DNA of 64,000 nt, from positions 186,001 through 250,000 of the forward strand of contig JAPFBL010000238.1 of assembly GCA_026182355.1 (NCBI GenBank), read 5' to 3'. The notes under the pieces were generated by a model. That model searched no databases. It had not been told where the DNA came from and saw nothing but the letters and a program-made list of their open reading frames with translations. This document shows, piece after piece, positions 35,132 to 47,174 of the stretch. How positions within the stretch are numbered: the stretch's first letter is position 1; every line of letters starts with the position of its first letter. Made by a program: the position numbers and the translations under genes. The DNA comes from Hermatobates lingyangjiaoensis (Eukaryota > Arthropoda > Insecta > Hemiptera > Hermatobatidae).

Positions 35132-36799
35132 CTCTAAGTAAACTTGTTGCAGTTCCACTTTAAAAGGAATAACGATTTTCCTATATCCTCCTATTTTGGA
35201 TATTGATTGTAATACAGTAGTAATTGCTTTAACTTTCAACAATTCTTCATGTTTATTTATTAGCCTATCTTCCAGTGGTAACTGGTACCAGCTAACTTTA
35301 TCTAATGAGAAACCATCTACTTCGAAAATATTTTCCTCTCTTCATAATAATATGCACATGTAATTTTTTTGTGAATTCATGGCACTTACTTGTTTCGTAA
35401 ATCAGATTCAATTTGTAATTTCCTTCTTTAAACTTATTTCTTCAATTAATAGATTGACACAAGACAACGGCTAAAAAATCAGAATTGAATCTGTGTCAAG
35501 ATGTCCATGAATTAAATACTTTAAGTCACCAGCACAGTAGTACCAACTTCACAGATAAAACAAAACCAATGAATAGCCCATTGTGCTTTACCTACTATAT
35601 TGTAGTTCAGAATAATTCTATTTTCTTTAATTATGGATTTATATATAATTAAACTTAATTTAATTGTAATGGTTGTTTTAACCTGTATTCCCTTCAGTTT
35701 TTTTATTAGTTATCTATAATTCTATTCTAAAATACGCAAAATTAATCAGATTCAAATTAAAATAAAACTGAAACTTATAGGGATTTGCTGAAATATCATG
35801 AAAATAATGTTTGTAATGTTCAAACATAAAAGTGAATTAATGGCTTGGACCTATTTAATGTTCTACATATGTATTAACTTAATACCGTGAAGGTAAATAA
35901 GTTGCAGAAATGTTTGTTCCGGACTATAATTATCAAATAACCCAATTAGAAGTTGATAGAATTAAACAAAATAAACTTGATTAGACGAATTCAAAATAGA
36001 GATATTATTTCAATAAACAGTATATTAATGAATATAGGAAAGGTTAGTTTTAGGAAATTATTGTATTAAGTTTCTAACTTCTTCAATCAAATGAATTTAA
36101 TTACTTCTACTTCTGTATTTAATTACTAATACTTCTACAATCGAAAAATTAAATAAATAATGTGGGATAATCTGGCTATATAACTTTTAATCACTTCAAA
36201 CAAGTAAGTTTTCCATCGCAACTAAGTAAATAAATAAACAATTTTAAACGGAATTGGATATTTAAATAGAAATGTTCATTTCAACTATTCATTTTAAATA
36301 TCTGCTTAGCAACTGGCCCGCAAATGTCAAAGTTTAAATTAAGAATTATATACCCTTTTAAAAAGTTTATTTTCTATTTTTGTTGCTTTAAGAAATATTT
36401 ATCTGTTCAGAAATTTGCTCTCACAGTTGACTTAAAAGTATTGTATTGGGTCAATTTATACAAATTGTATACTTTGTAAATTTATACAATTGTATTGGTA
36501 TTTATACAATTTATATTCAATTTCTACAAAATTTAGTAAAGTTTATATAGGATTTGTGGCCGCGTGTAGGCGAACAGACATAAATTTTAAGAAATGTATT
36601 AGAAGTTCAGTGTTGAATTTGCAATAATACGTTTGAGTGTTTGAATTTCAACGTCTCATTCAGTACAAGGTAAATATAATCGTATTCTGTTGCCAAAGTA
36701 CTAAAGGTGGTTGCCTTTTCTGTACGAACGTGTATTATAACTTAGGTGTTATCACTGGGTTTGCTATGTGTTTAAATACCTCACATCTAATACGATCCA

Positions 36800-36906
36800 A
36801 ACTGGACACAATAACAGTTCAAAATTAAACATAGGTAGCAGAGAAAGTAAAAGAAACGCACTTACAGACTCAAATTTTCGAGTAATCCGTCTTCAGGAAT
36901 TTTGAA

Positions 36907-36936
<30 letters not shown>
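36800..36936 (-). mobile_element. PLE terminal repeat (AATT family), single arm
   Basis: AACAGTTCAAAATTAAACAT, ACTCAAATTTTCGAGTAATC and CGTCTTCAGG match the 7.02 and 11.4 kb copies; ends in (TA)n. Confidence 0.55.
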
Positions 36937-36940
<4 letters not shown>

Positions 36941-37109
36941 TTATATGAGTGATACACGTTTCTTAACTAACGCAATAAGTTTAACTTGTATCTGTAAAAT
37001 ATAGAATGGTTACCGGGAATACACCACAGTCTGAGATACGGAGATTTGTTTCAGGATCATTGCTTGACTGGGACAGGTAATTAGCCTCATTTGACATTTA
37101 GTTTTAATA

Positions 37110-37834
37110 CAGTAATCCCCGCTAGTTTGCGGTTCAGTTTTCGCGGGTTCAGTGTTTGGCGGGGTGCTGAAATGTTCAATTAAAAATTAAAAAAATATAA
37201 AAAAATATTCAACTGTAATTGCAGTAAAAAATTAAAAAAAAAATACAACTCTTAATGAAAAAGTACAGTAGTTAGTTTTAGAGAAGAAAATATACAGGAT
37301 TCTTCTTGTACGATTGAGAAAGATATCAAACAACCAGTGACTTGCTGGATCAAAATATATTCTACAGTATTAAATCAAAGGCTAATAAAAGCTATTAAAA
37401 AAATAGTCAATAAAGACTAAAAATTAATGAAAAATATTAAAATATAATCAATTTTAACAAGAGAATAATAAAAATATCAAAAAATAGAAGTTGAAATTAA
37501 TAAAAAAATAGCCAAAGATGTTTCCTTTGATCTGATTGCATTATTATTTACTGTACAATACATTATGGGTATAATTCTCTCTCTCTTTCTCTCTTATAGT
37601 CGGTAAAGACGTAATTTTTTTTTATTAATTATTTCTTATTTTTTTTCTTTTTGTTTTTCATTTTTATTTATAACACAGTACAGTATTCAGTAAGGTCAGG
37701 ATTCTCTCTCTATTGGATAGGTAGTTGTTTGAGCTTTAGAGGCTTTTTTATAAAAGCCCATCGATTATTCGTGGATTTTCGCTTTTTGTGGGTGTCTTCG
37801 GTCCCCATTATCCGCGAAAAGTGTGGGATTACTG
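37110..37834. mobile_element. pogo/Tigger-like non-autonomous element
   Basis: Inverted ends CAGTAATCCCCGC and (inward) CAGTAATCCCACAC, flanked by TA. Subterminal GTTTTCGCGGGTT and TTATCCGCGAAAAG are typical of pogo/Tigger elements. No transposase frame. Confidence 0.72.
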
Positions 37835-38639
37835 TAAAACAGTAGCCATTGCTTGAAAACCGCGCTCGCGTCAAGCTTCGATGCAAAGATACAGCAGCGT
37901 TACGTCGCTGCATGTACCACGCACTACAACAACAAACAAAATAAATAAAACCAAGTTTAAATTCTAAAAAAGTACGCTGCAATATGCATAGTGCCAGTTT
38001 AAAATTAAAATACAATTTAATAAAACAACACAAAAATCAAGAGACAATAGCCCTTCTATTCGCTGGGAGCGGTCGTGCTTTTTGCGACCCACCTGTACCT
38101 CAGTGTCGGTTTGTTAACTTTGAGATTTAACAAATTATTTCAAAATAACCAGCCTATCGTTTCAGAAGTCTGATAAAAATTAAAACAGTTTCTATGAAAA
38201 TTACTTACTTCTGCAAATAGAAATTTATAGTAGTACAAACGGGCATAAAATATCGGTATCTTACAAATTATGATATTGAATTGAAATAGACAGAAAAGAC
38301 GGTAGATGTTTGGCTCAATATATAAGATGATATGAGAACTAGCAAAGTTTTCAACTACTTTACTACCGGTGTTCTCATTTTCAATGCTGATATCCTGAGA
38401 TATCTGAAAGCGAGTACAAACATATGGATGCATCAGATAAACATGACAAGTCCATAATACTAATGCTCTGGCCTCTTGGTGATAAATCCAATGATTAAAG
38501 TAACTAATGACTCACTGGCCAGAACCCTGGGCCATGATCTTGAATTATATTTAGGTATGAGTTTCGTTAGCCCTTACTTTCTATTTACTAGATTTTACTT
38601 CCCTTAAAAAATACCCTTACCTCTTTCCTATCCCATTAG

Positions 38640-39062
38640 TAATCTACTAGTGCAATCTCAAGATCACTATGATCTAATAGATCCCTCTAGTGATGTACTA
38701 GAGCAATCTCAAGATCACTATGATCTACTAGATCCCTCTAGTGATGTACTAGAGCAATCTCAAGATCACTATGATCTACTAGATCCCTCTAGTGATGTAC
38801 TAGAGCAATCTCAAGATCACTATGATCTAATAGATTCCACTAGTAATCTACTAGTGCAATCTCAAGATCACTATGATATAATAGATTCCACTAGTAATCT
38901 ACTAGTGCAATCTCAAGATCACTATGATATAATAGATTCCATTAGTAATCTACTAGTGCAATCTCAAGATCACTATGATCTAATAGATTCCACTAGTAAT
39001 CTACTAGTGCAATCTCAAGATCACTATGATATAATAGATTCCATTAGTAATCTACTAGTTGC
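38640..39062 (+). repeat. 51-bp minisatellite encoding a 17-residue repeat
   Basis: Eight units of exactly 51 bp, so the plus-strand frame stays open as QSQDHYDLIDPSSDVLE and variants (SQDHYDIIDSTSNLLVQ). The first three units carry DPSSDVLE, the others DSTSNLLV. No start context, partner exon or match to a known protein seen. It lies in an intron on the opposite strand to the host gene. Confidence 0.9.
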
Positions 39063-39193
39063 TGAAGTTACTGGCTGTAAAGTGATATATTGTGTGTACG
39101 GTATTGAATGACCACCCCAAATTACATTGGAGCGTAACTATTCTTGAAAATGAACATTTTTTGTTTAAAAAATTAAGAAACGAAGATATATAT

Positions 39194-39513
39194 TTATTTA
39201 TTGTTTAAACCGATCCCCTAGCGGGTGATAACGTCAGCCGTTTACCGGCTTTTTGTTTGATCTGTGATTCTATAGATTCAACATTAGGAGTCCTAAATTT
39301 TGCCTAATTCGAGTGTATTTCGAGTAGGGATTTTTAACGAGTACCTGACATCGTACAGGCTCGAGACCGACGGCTTAACGTCCTCTCCGAGAGACGACGT
39401 GCTCAGATTTATTCACCTCCAGCGTGAATAAATCGAGGACCAGGTGGGGATCGAACCCTGGACTACAAGCCCAGAGGCGAATATGTTAACCACTGAGCTA
39501 ACCTGGCCACCCC
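39194..39513 (-). mobile_element. tRNA-derived SINE, second tail type
   Basis: Target duplication AGATATATAT at 39184-39193 and 39514-39523. The tail is TTGTTTAAACCGATCCCCTA (plus sense), as at 29.73 kb. The head is at the right end. Confidence 0.85.
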
Positions 39514-40363
39514 AGATATATATAGAATTATTAGAAATAATCGTGAATGTAATTCTGGGGACGAGGAAATCATACAAATTCTCCACACAGAGCTCAATTG
39601 TTTATTATTATTATCGGTTATAAAAAACGTTCATTCTGTATCCAAGAGTGGGTTTTGTGTAAATGATTACAACATTGAACATTTTGATGTTTATAATAAA
39701 CATAAAAGAAATCAAATAAAAAGAAGATATGAAAATGAAAATTTACTTAGTCGATAAGAGTAATGATTTTACTAGAAAATATAACAAAGCTATCCAAGCC
39801 TGGCAATTATTTGCTAAATATAAAATATATTTTAATAAATAGGATTAAATTTAGTAGATTATTTTACAAATATGATGTAAGTTGGCAATTATTATTCTAT
39901 TATTATTAATAATATTAGAAAAGTTGAGGAATGGTTATTTATTAGTAGACATTTTTTTGAAAATATATCAAAGATATTGTGGTTGGAATGTTGATGAGAA
40001 ATGTGTTCATAGAAGAGGTAAAGGATTACTCTATATCCATCTCGGTTGAAGGAGTAATAATTGGACTCAAGAGGAGTCATGGTGACTTGCAAAGGGAAAA
40101 AGGATCATGGCTGACAAATAAGAAGCTGTTTGTCAAGGGCTGAAGGGCCTTATTGCATGCCTTTGATAGGTCAAACTACTTCCATATCTTGTACTGATAA
40201 ATCGCTAGCGATATAAACTTGACAACCAATTCGCAAAACCTCAAAGATAAGGTACTTTATCAAAGGAGTATGCTTATATTAAAAGAAGTCAAGTTAAGAA
40301 GAATTGTAAAAGAAATTGCTCTCCTATCAAAATCAGGTCATTTTGTAATGCTATATCTTTTAC

Positions 40364-40475
40364 TTTACTATAAGTAAAGTATAGTGATCGTGAAAAAATT
40401 CGATCTAGAGATTTTGACGGAATTATATCTTTTGAGGTCCCAAAAGTCGTTTTATGATGTTTTTTCGATGATGTC

Positions 40476-40557
<82 letters not shown>

Positions 40558-40995
40558 GGTGGGTGGGTGCGTGGGCGAGTGTGTTAGGATTGCTTGTTAC
40601 CATGCTACGGTCCAGAATCTATAAGTAAAGTAAAATACGTAAAGTATAGTAATCGTGAAGAAATTTGATCTCGAGATTTTGACGGAATTATATCTTTTGA
40701 GGTCCCAAAAGTCGTTATATAAAGTTTTTTTTGATGATGTCTGTGTGTATGTGGGCGCGTGGTTGCGTAAGTGAGTGTGTTAAGATTGCTTGTTACCATG
40801 CTACGGTCCAGAATCTATAAGTAAAGTATAGTGATCGTGAAGAAATTTGATCTCGAGATTTTGACGGAATTATATCTTTTGAGGTCCCAAAAGTCGTTTT
40901 ATGATGTTTTTTCGATGATGTCTGTGTGTATGTGGGTGGATGGGTGAGTGTGTTAGCATTGCTTGTTACCACGCTACGGTCCAGAATCTTTGATG
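40364..40995 (+). repeat. three tandem units of a GT-bearing repeat
   Basis: Each unit starts AAGTAAAGTATAGT and has TTTTGACGGAATTATATC, AGGTCCCAAAAGTCGTT, TGATGATGTCTG, a GT/GGGT tract, then TTGCTTGTTACC and CTACGGTCCAGAATCT. Unit 1 holds a long (GT)n (40480-40548). The same sequence is inverted at 14.7 kb. Confidence 0.85.
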
Positions 40996-41790
40996 GATCA
41001 AGTTCATATTTTACACAAAAATGAGCCCTCTAGTGTAGATGATCCCTATTGTTTAGGAAGAATTTTGTATGACGGAAAGTCACTTTTTTTTGCCAAAAAC
41101 CGTTTTTTAGAAAAAATTTTTGTCTCATAAACTGCTAACTCTAGAGTTTTGAAATTTTTTCATTATCTTTGAGGTTACAAATAGAATAAACAAAAAAATA
41201 TATCTAGAATTTTAAAACAACAGGAAATATTTTTTTTCAATAAAATGTAAAAATTTTGACTTATAATTCAATCTCAAAGCTTGTGAGAGCGATACAAGCC
41301 ATAGCGTTTGACGGATCTATTACATAGAGACCATTACATAGAGAATGAGATGAGATAATTTTCTTCAAAATTACATTCACCAAAGGGGCGTTAAAGTACA
41401 ATTTATGTTTTCAGAAAATGTTTTTTTGATGCTAAACGGCTCGTTAAAAAATCATGAAAATTTGACCAAAAATTGAACAAAAATTAGGAATTTACAAAAA
41501 AAGAATTCAAGAAATTCCAATCACGGCAAATAGCAATAAAGCTATAAAAACTTTTTGTTTATCCTAGACAAGACCTGCTATACTTGTCGATTTTTTGATA
41601 TTTTTTTACATTTTTTACATTGACTTAGAATTTTTTTCAGCAAATCCACTAAGATAAAATTGATGTTTATAACGGAAAAAGTATAATTTAGATGTTTACA
41701 TTATGCTTAAATGAGATGTTATATATGATATACTCAAGAAGTTTGATATTAAGTTTACTTATAGTAAAGTTGAGTGTAGGCCATTCCAGA
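40996..41790 (+). repeat. sequence downstream of the GT-bearing units, ending in a copy of their start
   Basis: Non-coding AT-rich stretch that ends TTACTTATAGTAAAG, resembling the CTATAAGTAAAG boundary of the units, so it may be the body of the same element. Family not recognised. Confidence 0.4.
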
Positions 41791-42158
41791 TTTTTGTTGA
41801 CTGATATGACGACGGAAATAACTTATTCATGAGACACATTATAGGAGGGTTTTCTGTGGTATAGTTTATGACGAACTGAGTTGACCGGATTACAGAGAGA
41901 TGTAACACGGATGGCTGAGCGGAATATAGTTTAATGTCACAGTAAAAAGGAATAACATTCCTCAGTTAATGCAAGCTTTTTATTGCTTTATCAGAGTCAT
42001 CGAAGTGATGGCAGCTTGAAACGTATGAGGCAGTCGAGCTATTAGAGTCACTGAAAATTTTAATGATTAGTGCTTCCCATACTATCTATTTAGCAGAAGC
42101 TTAAATGTTAACGGTACTTAAAAATGCAATAGTGAATCGTAAACTCAAATTTATCTAG

Positions 42159-42527
42159 TTGTTTTTCAAACCACTCAAAGAAACTAATCTAGTGAACGAA
42201 TATACTTGTACCTACGGTGACTGTGAAAACCGAAAACATTCGTACATTGGAGTAACTACTACGACTCTGACAAGGAGGCTCACAATGCATCTGATGTCTG
42301 GAGCTCCCAAGAAACACATGGAGCAAATTCACAAGACCAAATTGACAAGAGACATTATTGTTGCCGGTACTAAAATAATTAAAAAAGAAAGAGATCAACA
42401 CAAACTTAAAATTATTGAAGCTGTATGTATACAAAAAAAGAAACCCTATATCAATATTCAGTTAGAAAACAGCCATAGGAGCCTAAAACTATTTGGTACA
42501 CAAGGTCAAATAGACCCGACCCGGTAA
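42159..42527 (+). pseudogene. Penelope-like element, GIY-YIG endonuclease domain (open)
   Basis: Open 122-codon frame: EYTCTYGDCENRKHSYIG (the GIY position is degenerate, YIG is kept), RRLTMHLMSG (the Arg helix), then KLKIIEAVCIQKKKPYIN, which supplies the catalytic Glu. This is the C-terminal endonuclease of PLEs; the RT core is absent upstream. It is followed by a terminal repeat with ribozyme (42.64 kb) and an ORF-start fragment (42.68 kb): the order expected at a PLE 3' end or tandem junction. Confidence 0.75.
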
Positions 42528-42642
42528 TAACAGCGATCCCTTAGGTCACTCAACCCCCCAGCTTTGAACAAACAACCTTAATCCAACTAATTGACTCTAC
42601 TTTGCGTATATAAAAGGAAAAAGCAATTGAGAATCATTCTCA

Positions 42643-42681
42643 TTCTGAAGATGGCTCTATGAAAGAGTTGAAACATGTTGA
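42643..42681 (+). ncRNA. hammerhead-like ribozyme, ACATGT family
   Basis: Core CTGAAGA, unpaired T, stem II GGCTCT/AGAGTT with G-T pairs at its base, GAA, palindrome ACATGT, T. Stem I is weak (TT/GA). The ATG in the palindrome starts the frame that follows. Confidence 0.6.
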
Positions 42682-42839
42682 CTGTTAACTGTGTAGGAAG
42701 TTTGTTATATAGTTTAGATACAACAACTAAATCCTTATTTAGGAAGATAGAGAAACTTATAAAGAATCAAGTTTCTGCCAACTATGGTTATGTTTTTAAT
42801 AATATGTACTTAAAAGAAGGACTGCCACCAAATTCACAA

Positions 42840-42872
<33 letters not shown>
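42675..42872 (+). pseudogene. PLE reading-frame start fragment ending in (TA)n
   Basis: Starts MLTVNCVGSLLYSL, continues KSLFRKIEKLIKNQ and ends NNMYLKEGLPP before (TA)n. Same design as 16.57 and 52.7 kb. Confidence 0.6.
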
Positions 42873-42876
<4 letters not shown>

Positions 42877-43004
42877 TGAACTGAACTGTTCAGTGTCACT
42901 TATTCATTCAGACTACAGTTGTTGTTAAAATCCACATATTATTTTTCTTTATAAAATAATTTGTAATGTAATACTTAGTTTTTCTGTTTCAAAATTTATA
43001 CTTC

Positions 43005-43160
43005 GGGCTATGAAAAAGGTTTTAAATAAAGACGAAACGTTGGCAATGAGAGTTTCATTTGAACCTGAAGAACTGACTGAGTCTCGATAAACTTGAGTTT
43101 TGTTTCTATTCCACGGTCGATACTGTTATCAATATTTATTTATATATATATATATATAAA
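43005..43160 (+). mobile_element. PLE terminal repeat with CTATGAA core variant
   Basis: GGCTATGAAAAAGG, TTTTAAATAAAGAC, GAAACGTTGGC then TTGAACCTGAAGAACTGAC. Layout as in the ribozyme families, but the core reads CTATGAA. Ends in TTATCAATATTTATT and (TA)n. Hairpin version at 56.78-57.14 kb. Confidence 0.55.
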
Positions 43161-43164
43161 TAAA

Positions 43165-43395
43165 AAGATTTCGCATAAACACGTGAAATAACAATCAATG
43201 ATCAAACCACTATAAGAAATAGGAAAACAAGACTAAGATCTTTCAACCGTAAGAAACGGCGGTCTTCGTCAGAGTCAAAAACCCAATAGAGTCAGTTGGG
43301 TTTTTGACTCTGAGGAAGACCGCTTGTTACGGTTGAAAGATCTTAGTCTTGTTTTTCCATTCTTATTGTGGTTTAATCATTGATATATAGATATA
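43165..43395. mobile_element. PLE terminal-repeat hairpin (AGATCT family)
   Basis: Head-to-head arms with TGATCAAACCAC at the outside. The minus-arm ribozyme has an enlarged stem II loop; the plus arm is intact. Confidence 0.78.
43306..43348 (+). ncRNA. hammerhead-like ribozyme, AGATCT family
   Basis: Stem I GACT/AGTC, core CTGAGGA, unpaired A, stem II GACCG/CGGTT, GAA, palindrome AGATCT, T. Differs from the 17.0 kb copy at the one core position where any base is allowed. Confidence 0.72.
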
Positions 43396-43838
43396 TATTC
43401 AGAGTCCTTGGTTTCAACTTTCCTTAAGATAAGGCAAAACTCTTTACTAAGTTTGTAATCTCGAAAGCCAATTGAAATGTTCCTATTATACAAAGGTTGT
43501 GATTATGCGCTAAAAAACTTTGATATACATTATATTCTGATCCACCAAATATTTCTTTTACTTTTCCTAGTAAGCCTATTCTTGATTGAAGAGACTATAT
43601 AATTCAAACGCTACAACAAATTAAATTTAATTAAATTTTTATTTTCGTTTTTTTTTAGTATCTTTTTACTAGCTATATCTCAAGTCATAACTATGTTTAT
43701 TATCTAATTACTAACGATGAGTTTTATTTCACGATTCGCTATAAAAACGAAAAACCAAACTAAAAATATACACTTTGGTTAAAAATTTCAAGTTTATTAT
43801 TGATGTAAAAATATTTTATTTATTTTTTTAAAACTTAC

Positions 43839-43902
43839 CGTTTTCACCCTTATGTGTTGTAGGGGTGGCTGTATCAGGTTTCTTTGTCAGAACCTCTAGG
43901 GG
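43839..43902 (-). CDS. mas: masquerade-like gene, short linker exon
   Basis: A 64-nt exon coding only a Thr/Pro/Lys-rich linker (begins PLEVLTKK, ends THKGEN plus one base). It is supported by a strong acceptor (long pyrimidine run then gcag at 43903-43906) and a consensus donor g|gtaag at 43834-43838. Only phase 0 is open through it, and that is the phase left by the preceding exon. Its trailing single base joins the two leading bases of the 20.1 kb exon to make a Val codon. It has no cysteines and no domain of its own. Without the phase agreement so small an exon would be hard to defend, so it could be alternatively used. Confidence 0.68.
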
Positions 43903-44362
43903 CTGCAAAAAAAAAATACAGTTCTTAATATTAACATAAAAATTAATATGTTAATGGCAAAAATTGATATGTTACTGTAAAAATTACAAATATGATACTG
44001 TTTAATATATTTATATAATAGGATCTTTTGACGAAATAACAGGCCCTCGTACTCTTCACAAGTTGAAGGGATGTTTATTCAAAGGCTTATTTATTATTCT
44101 TGTTTGGTCATCAACCCCAGTGCTAGTTTAGATTCATCCCTAGCAATAAAACCTACCCCATATCTATTAAAACTACATGCACTTCTCGTAACTCCGCCAA
44201 ACAATGGGATTTCATTTAATTTGTTAGGTCAACTTCAGATTAGATAGAAATTTAATTCACCAATAAATAATACTGACCTTATCTAAGAAGGTCATATGAA
44301 GAGAAAATAAGAAAACTTTAGGTTCTCGTCGAACTAACTTCATTTATTTATATTATTAATAT

Positions 44363-44556
44363 GGCAAACCGTCATACCTCGTAAGATGATCTTAGAGTCG
44401 TTGGAGCTCTTTCGGACGTTGTCCATCTTCAATCGCAACTAACCTGCGAGTTATAATAATAGGTTAGTTGCGATCGAAGACGGACAACGTCAGAAAGCGC
44501 TCCAATGACTCCAAGATCATCGTACGAGGTATGATGGTTTACTATATTAATAACAT
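44363..44556. mobile_element. PLE terminal-repeat hairpin (AGCGCT variant)
   Basis: Inverted arms ACCGTCATACCTCGTAAGAT (left) and ATCGTACGAGGTATGATGGT (right). The minus arm reads GCGATTGAAGATGGAC, so its core is TTGAAGA, one base from CTGAAGA. Confidence 0.65.
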
Positions 44557-44969
44557 AATCATACTAACCTCATTTGTAATAATAATATGCATGTATTTAA
44601 TTCCATTTAATACATACATTTCTAAATAATATCTTTAGAAAAATAAATACAAAATAAATACTTTGAACTTAACAATAGCATAAGTTTATAACTAAATGTT
44701 TCGAAGTGCTAATTTAAACGAATGTGAATTTTTCATTAGAACTCCAACGGGTTTAGAGTATAAAACGGCAATAATTTCTTATCTTTCTTTTAAGTTGGCA
44801 GGTCAGGGCAGTTTAGTATCTCGCGCCTATTTTGATCAGTGAAAAGAGCCTGACATGAAATAATGTCAGATAATACCACGCAAAGTACCTTAATGATTAT
44901 GAAACACTGAAACACTGAGTGTCTGTTGGCTCCCCAATAGTCATCAACAATAACTAACCAACATCTCCT

Positions 44970-45795
44970 TACTGAGGCAGATGTAACCTGACGATGAACA
45001 CTAAGTGTTCGAACGCTTTGTATGATAAAATGTTGAACTATGCTTCCTTTGTGTATAGAAGACTTAGTGTTCCTTTCTAAGGCAGATGTAACCTGACGAT
45101 GAACACTAAGTGTTCGAACGATTTGTATGATAAAATGTTGAACTATACTTCCTTTGTGTATAGAAGACTTCGTGTTCCTTTCTAAGGCAGATGTAACCTG
45201 ACGATGAACACTAAGTGTTCGAACGCTTTGTATGATAAAATTTGAACTATACTTCCTTTGTGTATAGAAGACTTAGTGTTCCTTTCTAAGGCAGATGTAA
45301 CCTGACGATGAACACTAAGTGTTCGAACGCTTTGTATGATAAAATTTGAACTATACTTCCTTTGTGTATAGAAGACTTAGTGTTCCTTTCTAAGGCAGAT
45401 GTAACCTGACGATGAACACTAAGTGTTCGAACGCTTTGTATGATAAAATGTTGAACTATACTTCCTTTGTGTATAGAAGACTTCGTGTTCCTTTCTAAGG
45501 CAGATGTAACCTGACGATGAACACTAAGTGTTCGAACGCTTTGTATGATAAAATTTGAACTATACTTCCTTTGTGTATAGAAGACTTAGTGTTCCTTTCT
45601 AAGGCAGATGTAACCTGACGATGAACACTAAGTGTTCGAACGCTTTGTATGATAAAATTTGAACTATACTTCCTTTGTGTATAGAAGACTTAGTGTTCCT
45701 TTCTAAGGCAGATGTAACCTGACGATGAACACTAAGTGTTCGAACGCTTTGTATGAAAATGTTGAACTATACTTCCTTTGTGTATAGAAGACAGT
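44970..45795 (+). repeat. 105-bp tandem array built on a ribozyme-like PLE repeat
   Basis: Eight copies of GCAGATGTAACCTGACGATG, GAACACTAAGTGTTC, GAACGCTTTGTATG, each followed by TATACTTCCTTTGTGTATAG and TTAGTGTTCCTTTCTAAG. Homologous to the ACGCGT family, but GAAACGCG has become GAACGCT, losing one core A and the palindrome in all units. Confidence 0.9.
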
Positions 45796-46233
45796 AGTTT
45801 TCTTCTTTAATCAGGTTGAATTTGATTCAATTACCGAGAACATTTTTTCTTATAGTATATATTTATATATATATTCTATTTATAATATCAGCATATTATT
45901 ATTATACAATTGATATTTTTAATATCAATTATATATTTTGATATTATAGTACAATTGTTATAGATTTTATATTACTTTGGTAGGCTATTTTTGTATCTGG
46001 TGATTTTCTTTTACTCTTTAATATATGTATATTTGATTTGGTAGCCTCTTAACACTCATTATTTAATCATATTCAATAATTTGAAAGATAATCAGATATT
46101 TCATCAAGATGTTTCATCGCTTTCCTTTTCATAAATGGGAAGACAGGCGTGAATTCTGACGTTAAGATAAAGATTTTTATTGTCATGGCTTCGCTTTCAA
46201 ATTGTTTTGGGATTCATTTAGGATCCACTACAG

Positions 46234-47174
46234 CAGGGGTGTCAAACTCATTTCGGCCTAGGGGCCGAATACAGCTTACTATAATCTGATCTCAAGCTAA
46301 TGTTCTTACCAGTAAGCTAATTGCAAACTTACATAGAACTAACAATAAGTCCACCTTTTTCTATGTATTAGTCACTAATAGTAATAATTAGTGCAAAGAA
46401 GAGTAAGACAGTTATAAAAATCTTTATTGGATACAGACATTCTGTATCCAGTTTTATTCTTTTTGACAGAGATATTTCGCTGGTGAAAGTACGAGTACAG
46501 CGGAAAAGTGGATATTAGGACATGCTTGTGTTAGTTTCGTCTAAGTAGGCGTGGGGAACCCGCGGCCTTAAGGCCACATGTGGTCTTTTGATCCGTGAAA
46601 TGTGACCTTCTACAGTTTGTTGAGAAAAATGTTTCAAAATATAAAGAATTACAATTATGGTAATAAAGACAAAAAATTCTGGCTTTTAGGAAGAAGACTA
46701 TTCATTAATCATTGCTTTAAAAGTCTAAGCTTATGGAAAATAATTTTCCTGGGTTAACAAATGTAATAAACGAAGGCAGTAAGGACACTACTGAATCTTT
46801 TAAAAGATGCAAAACAGATTTAGATGTACTGATCTAGTAATATAATGATAGATCAAGTATTTTACAATATAACTATTATATAAGAATTTGCTTATCTATT
46901 CTTGATGGCCTTTTGGGGAAGTGGACGGCGGTGCTAAAATGGCCTTTACTCCAAAAAAGGTTCCCCACCCCTGGTCTAAGTGCTCCTTTCATGTTCGATG
47001 CGCATACTAAAACACTTTGCCTCTAGCGAATAATATATGAACGACAGGTTTTTAAGGAAATTAGAGTAAACTGATTGTTTTTTTTTCTCATAATGCAGAT
47101 TTATCCCCCGGGCCGGACCGAACCCTCGGTGGGCCGGATCTGGCCACCCGCGGGCCTCATGCTTGACACCCCTG
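46234..47174. mobile_element. hAT-type element (outer)
   Basis: Ends CAGGGGTGTCAAACTCAT and (inward) CAGGGGTGTCAAGCATGAGG. Perfect 8-bp duplication CACTACAG on both sides. A second hAT element is inserted inside it. Confidence 0.88.
46547..46973. mobile_element. hAT-type element nested in another hAT
   Basis: Ends AGGCGTGGGGAACCCGCGG and (inward) CAGGGGTGGGGAACC. Perfect 8-bp duplication GTCTAAGT on both sides. Younger than the element it sits in. Confidence 0.88.

Larger units (their letters stand above)
20176..43838 (-). other. 23.7 kb intron between the 43.9 kb and 20.1 kb exons
   Basis: The largest intron. It holds SINEs, PLE hairpins, hAT, mariner, pogo-like and Merlin-like elements and a PLE 3' end at 42.2-42.9 kb, listed separately. 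Plain AT-rich stretches with nothing recognised: 20460-21470, 21950-22880, 24180-26200 (very AT-rich, with a C15 run at 25659-25673), 26880-27600, 28480-29500, 35140-36780, 37850-38630 and 39520-40360. Confidence 0.65.

Noticed and set aside
38140..38433. 97-codon minus-strand open frame
   Set aside because: No known domain, AT-driven composition, no splice sites that join it to the host gene in phase.
38640..39062. CRISPR-like array
   Set aside because: Units are contiguous with no variable spacers; a minisatellite in eukaryotic DNA.
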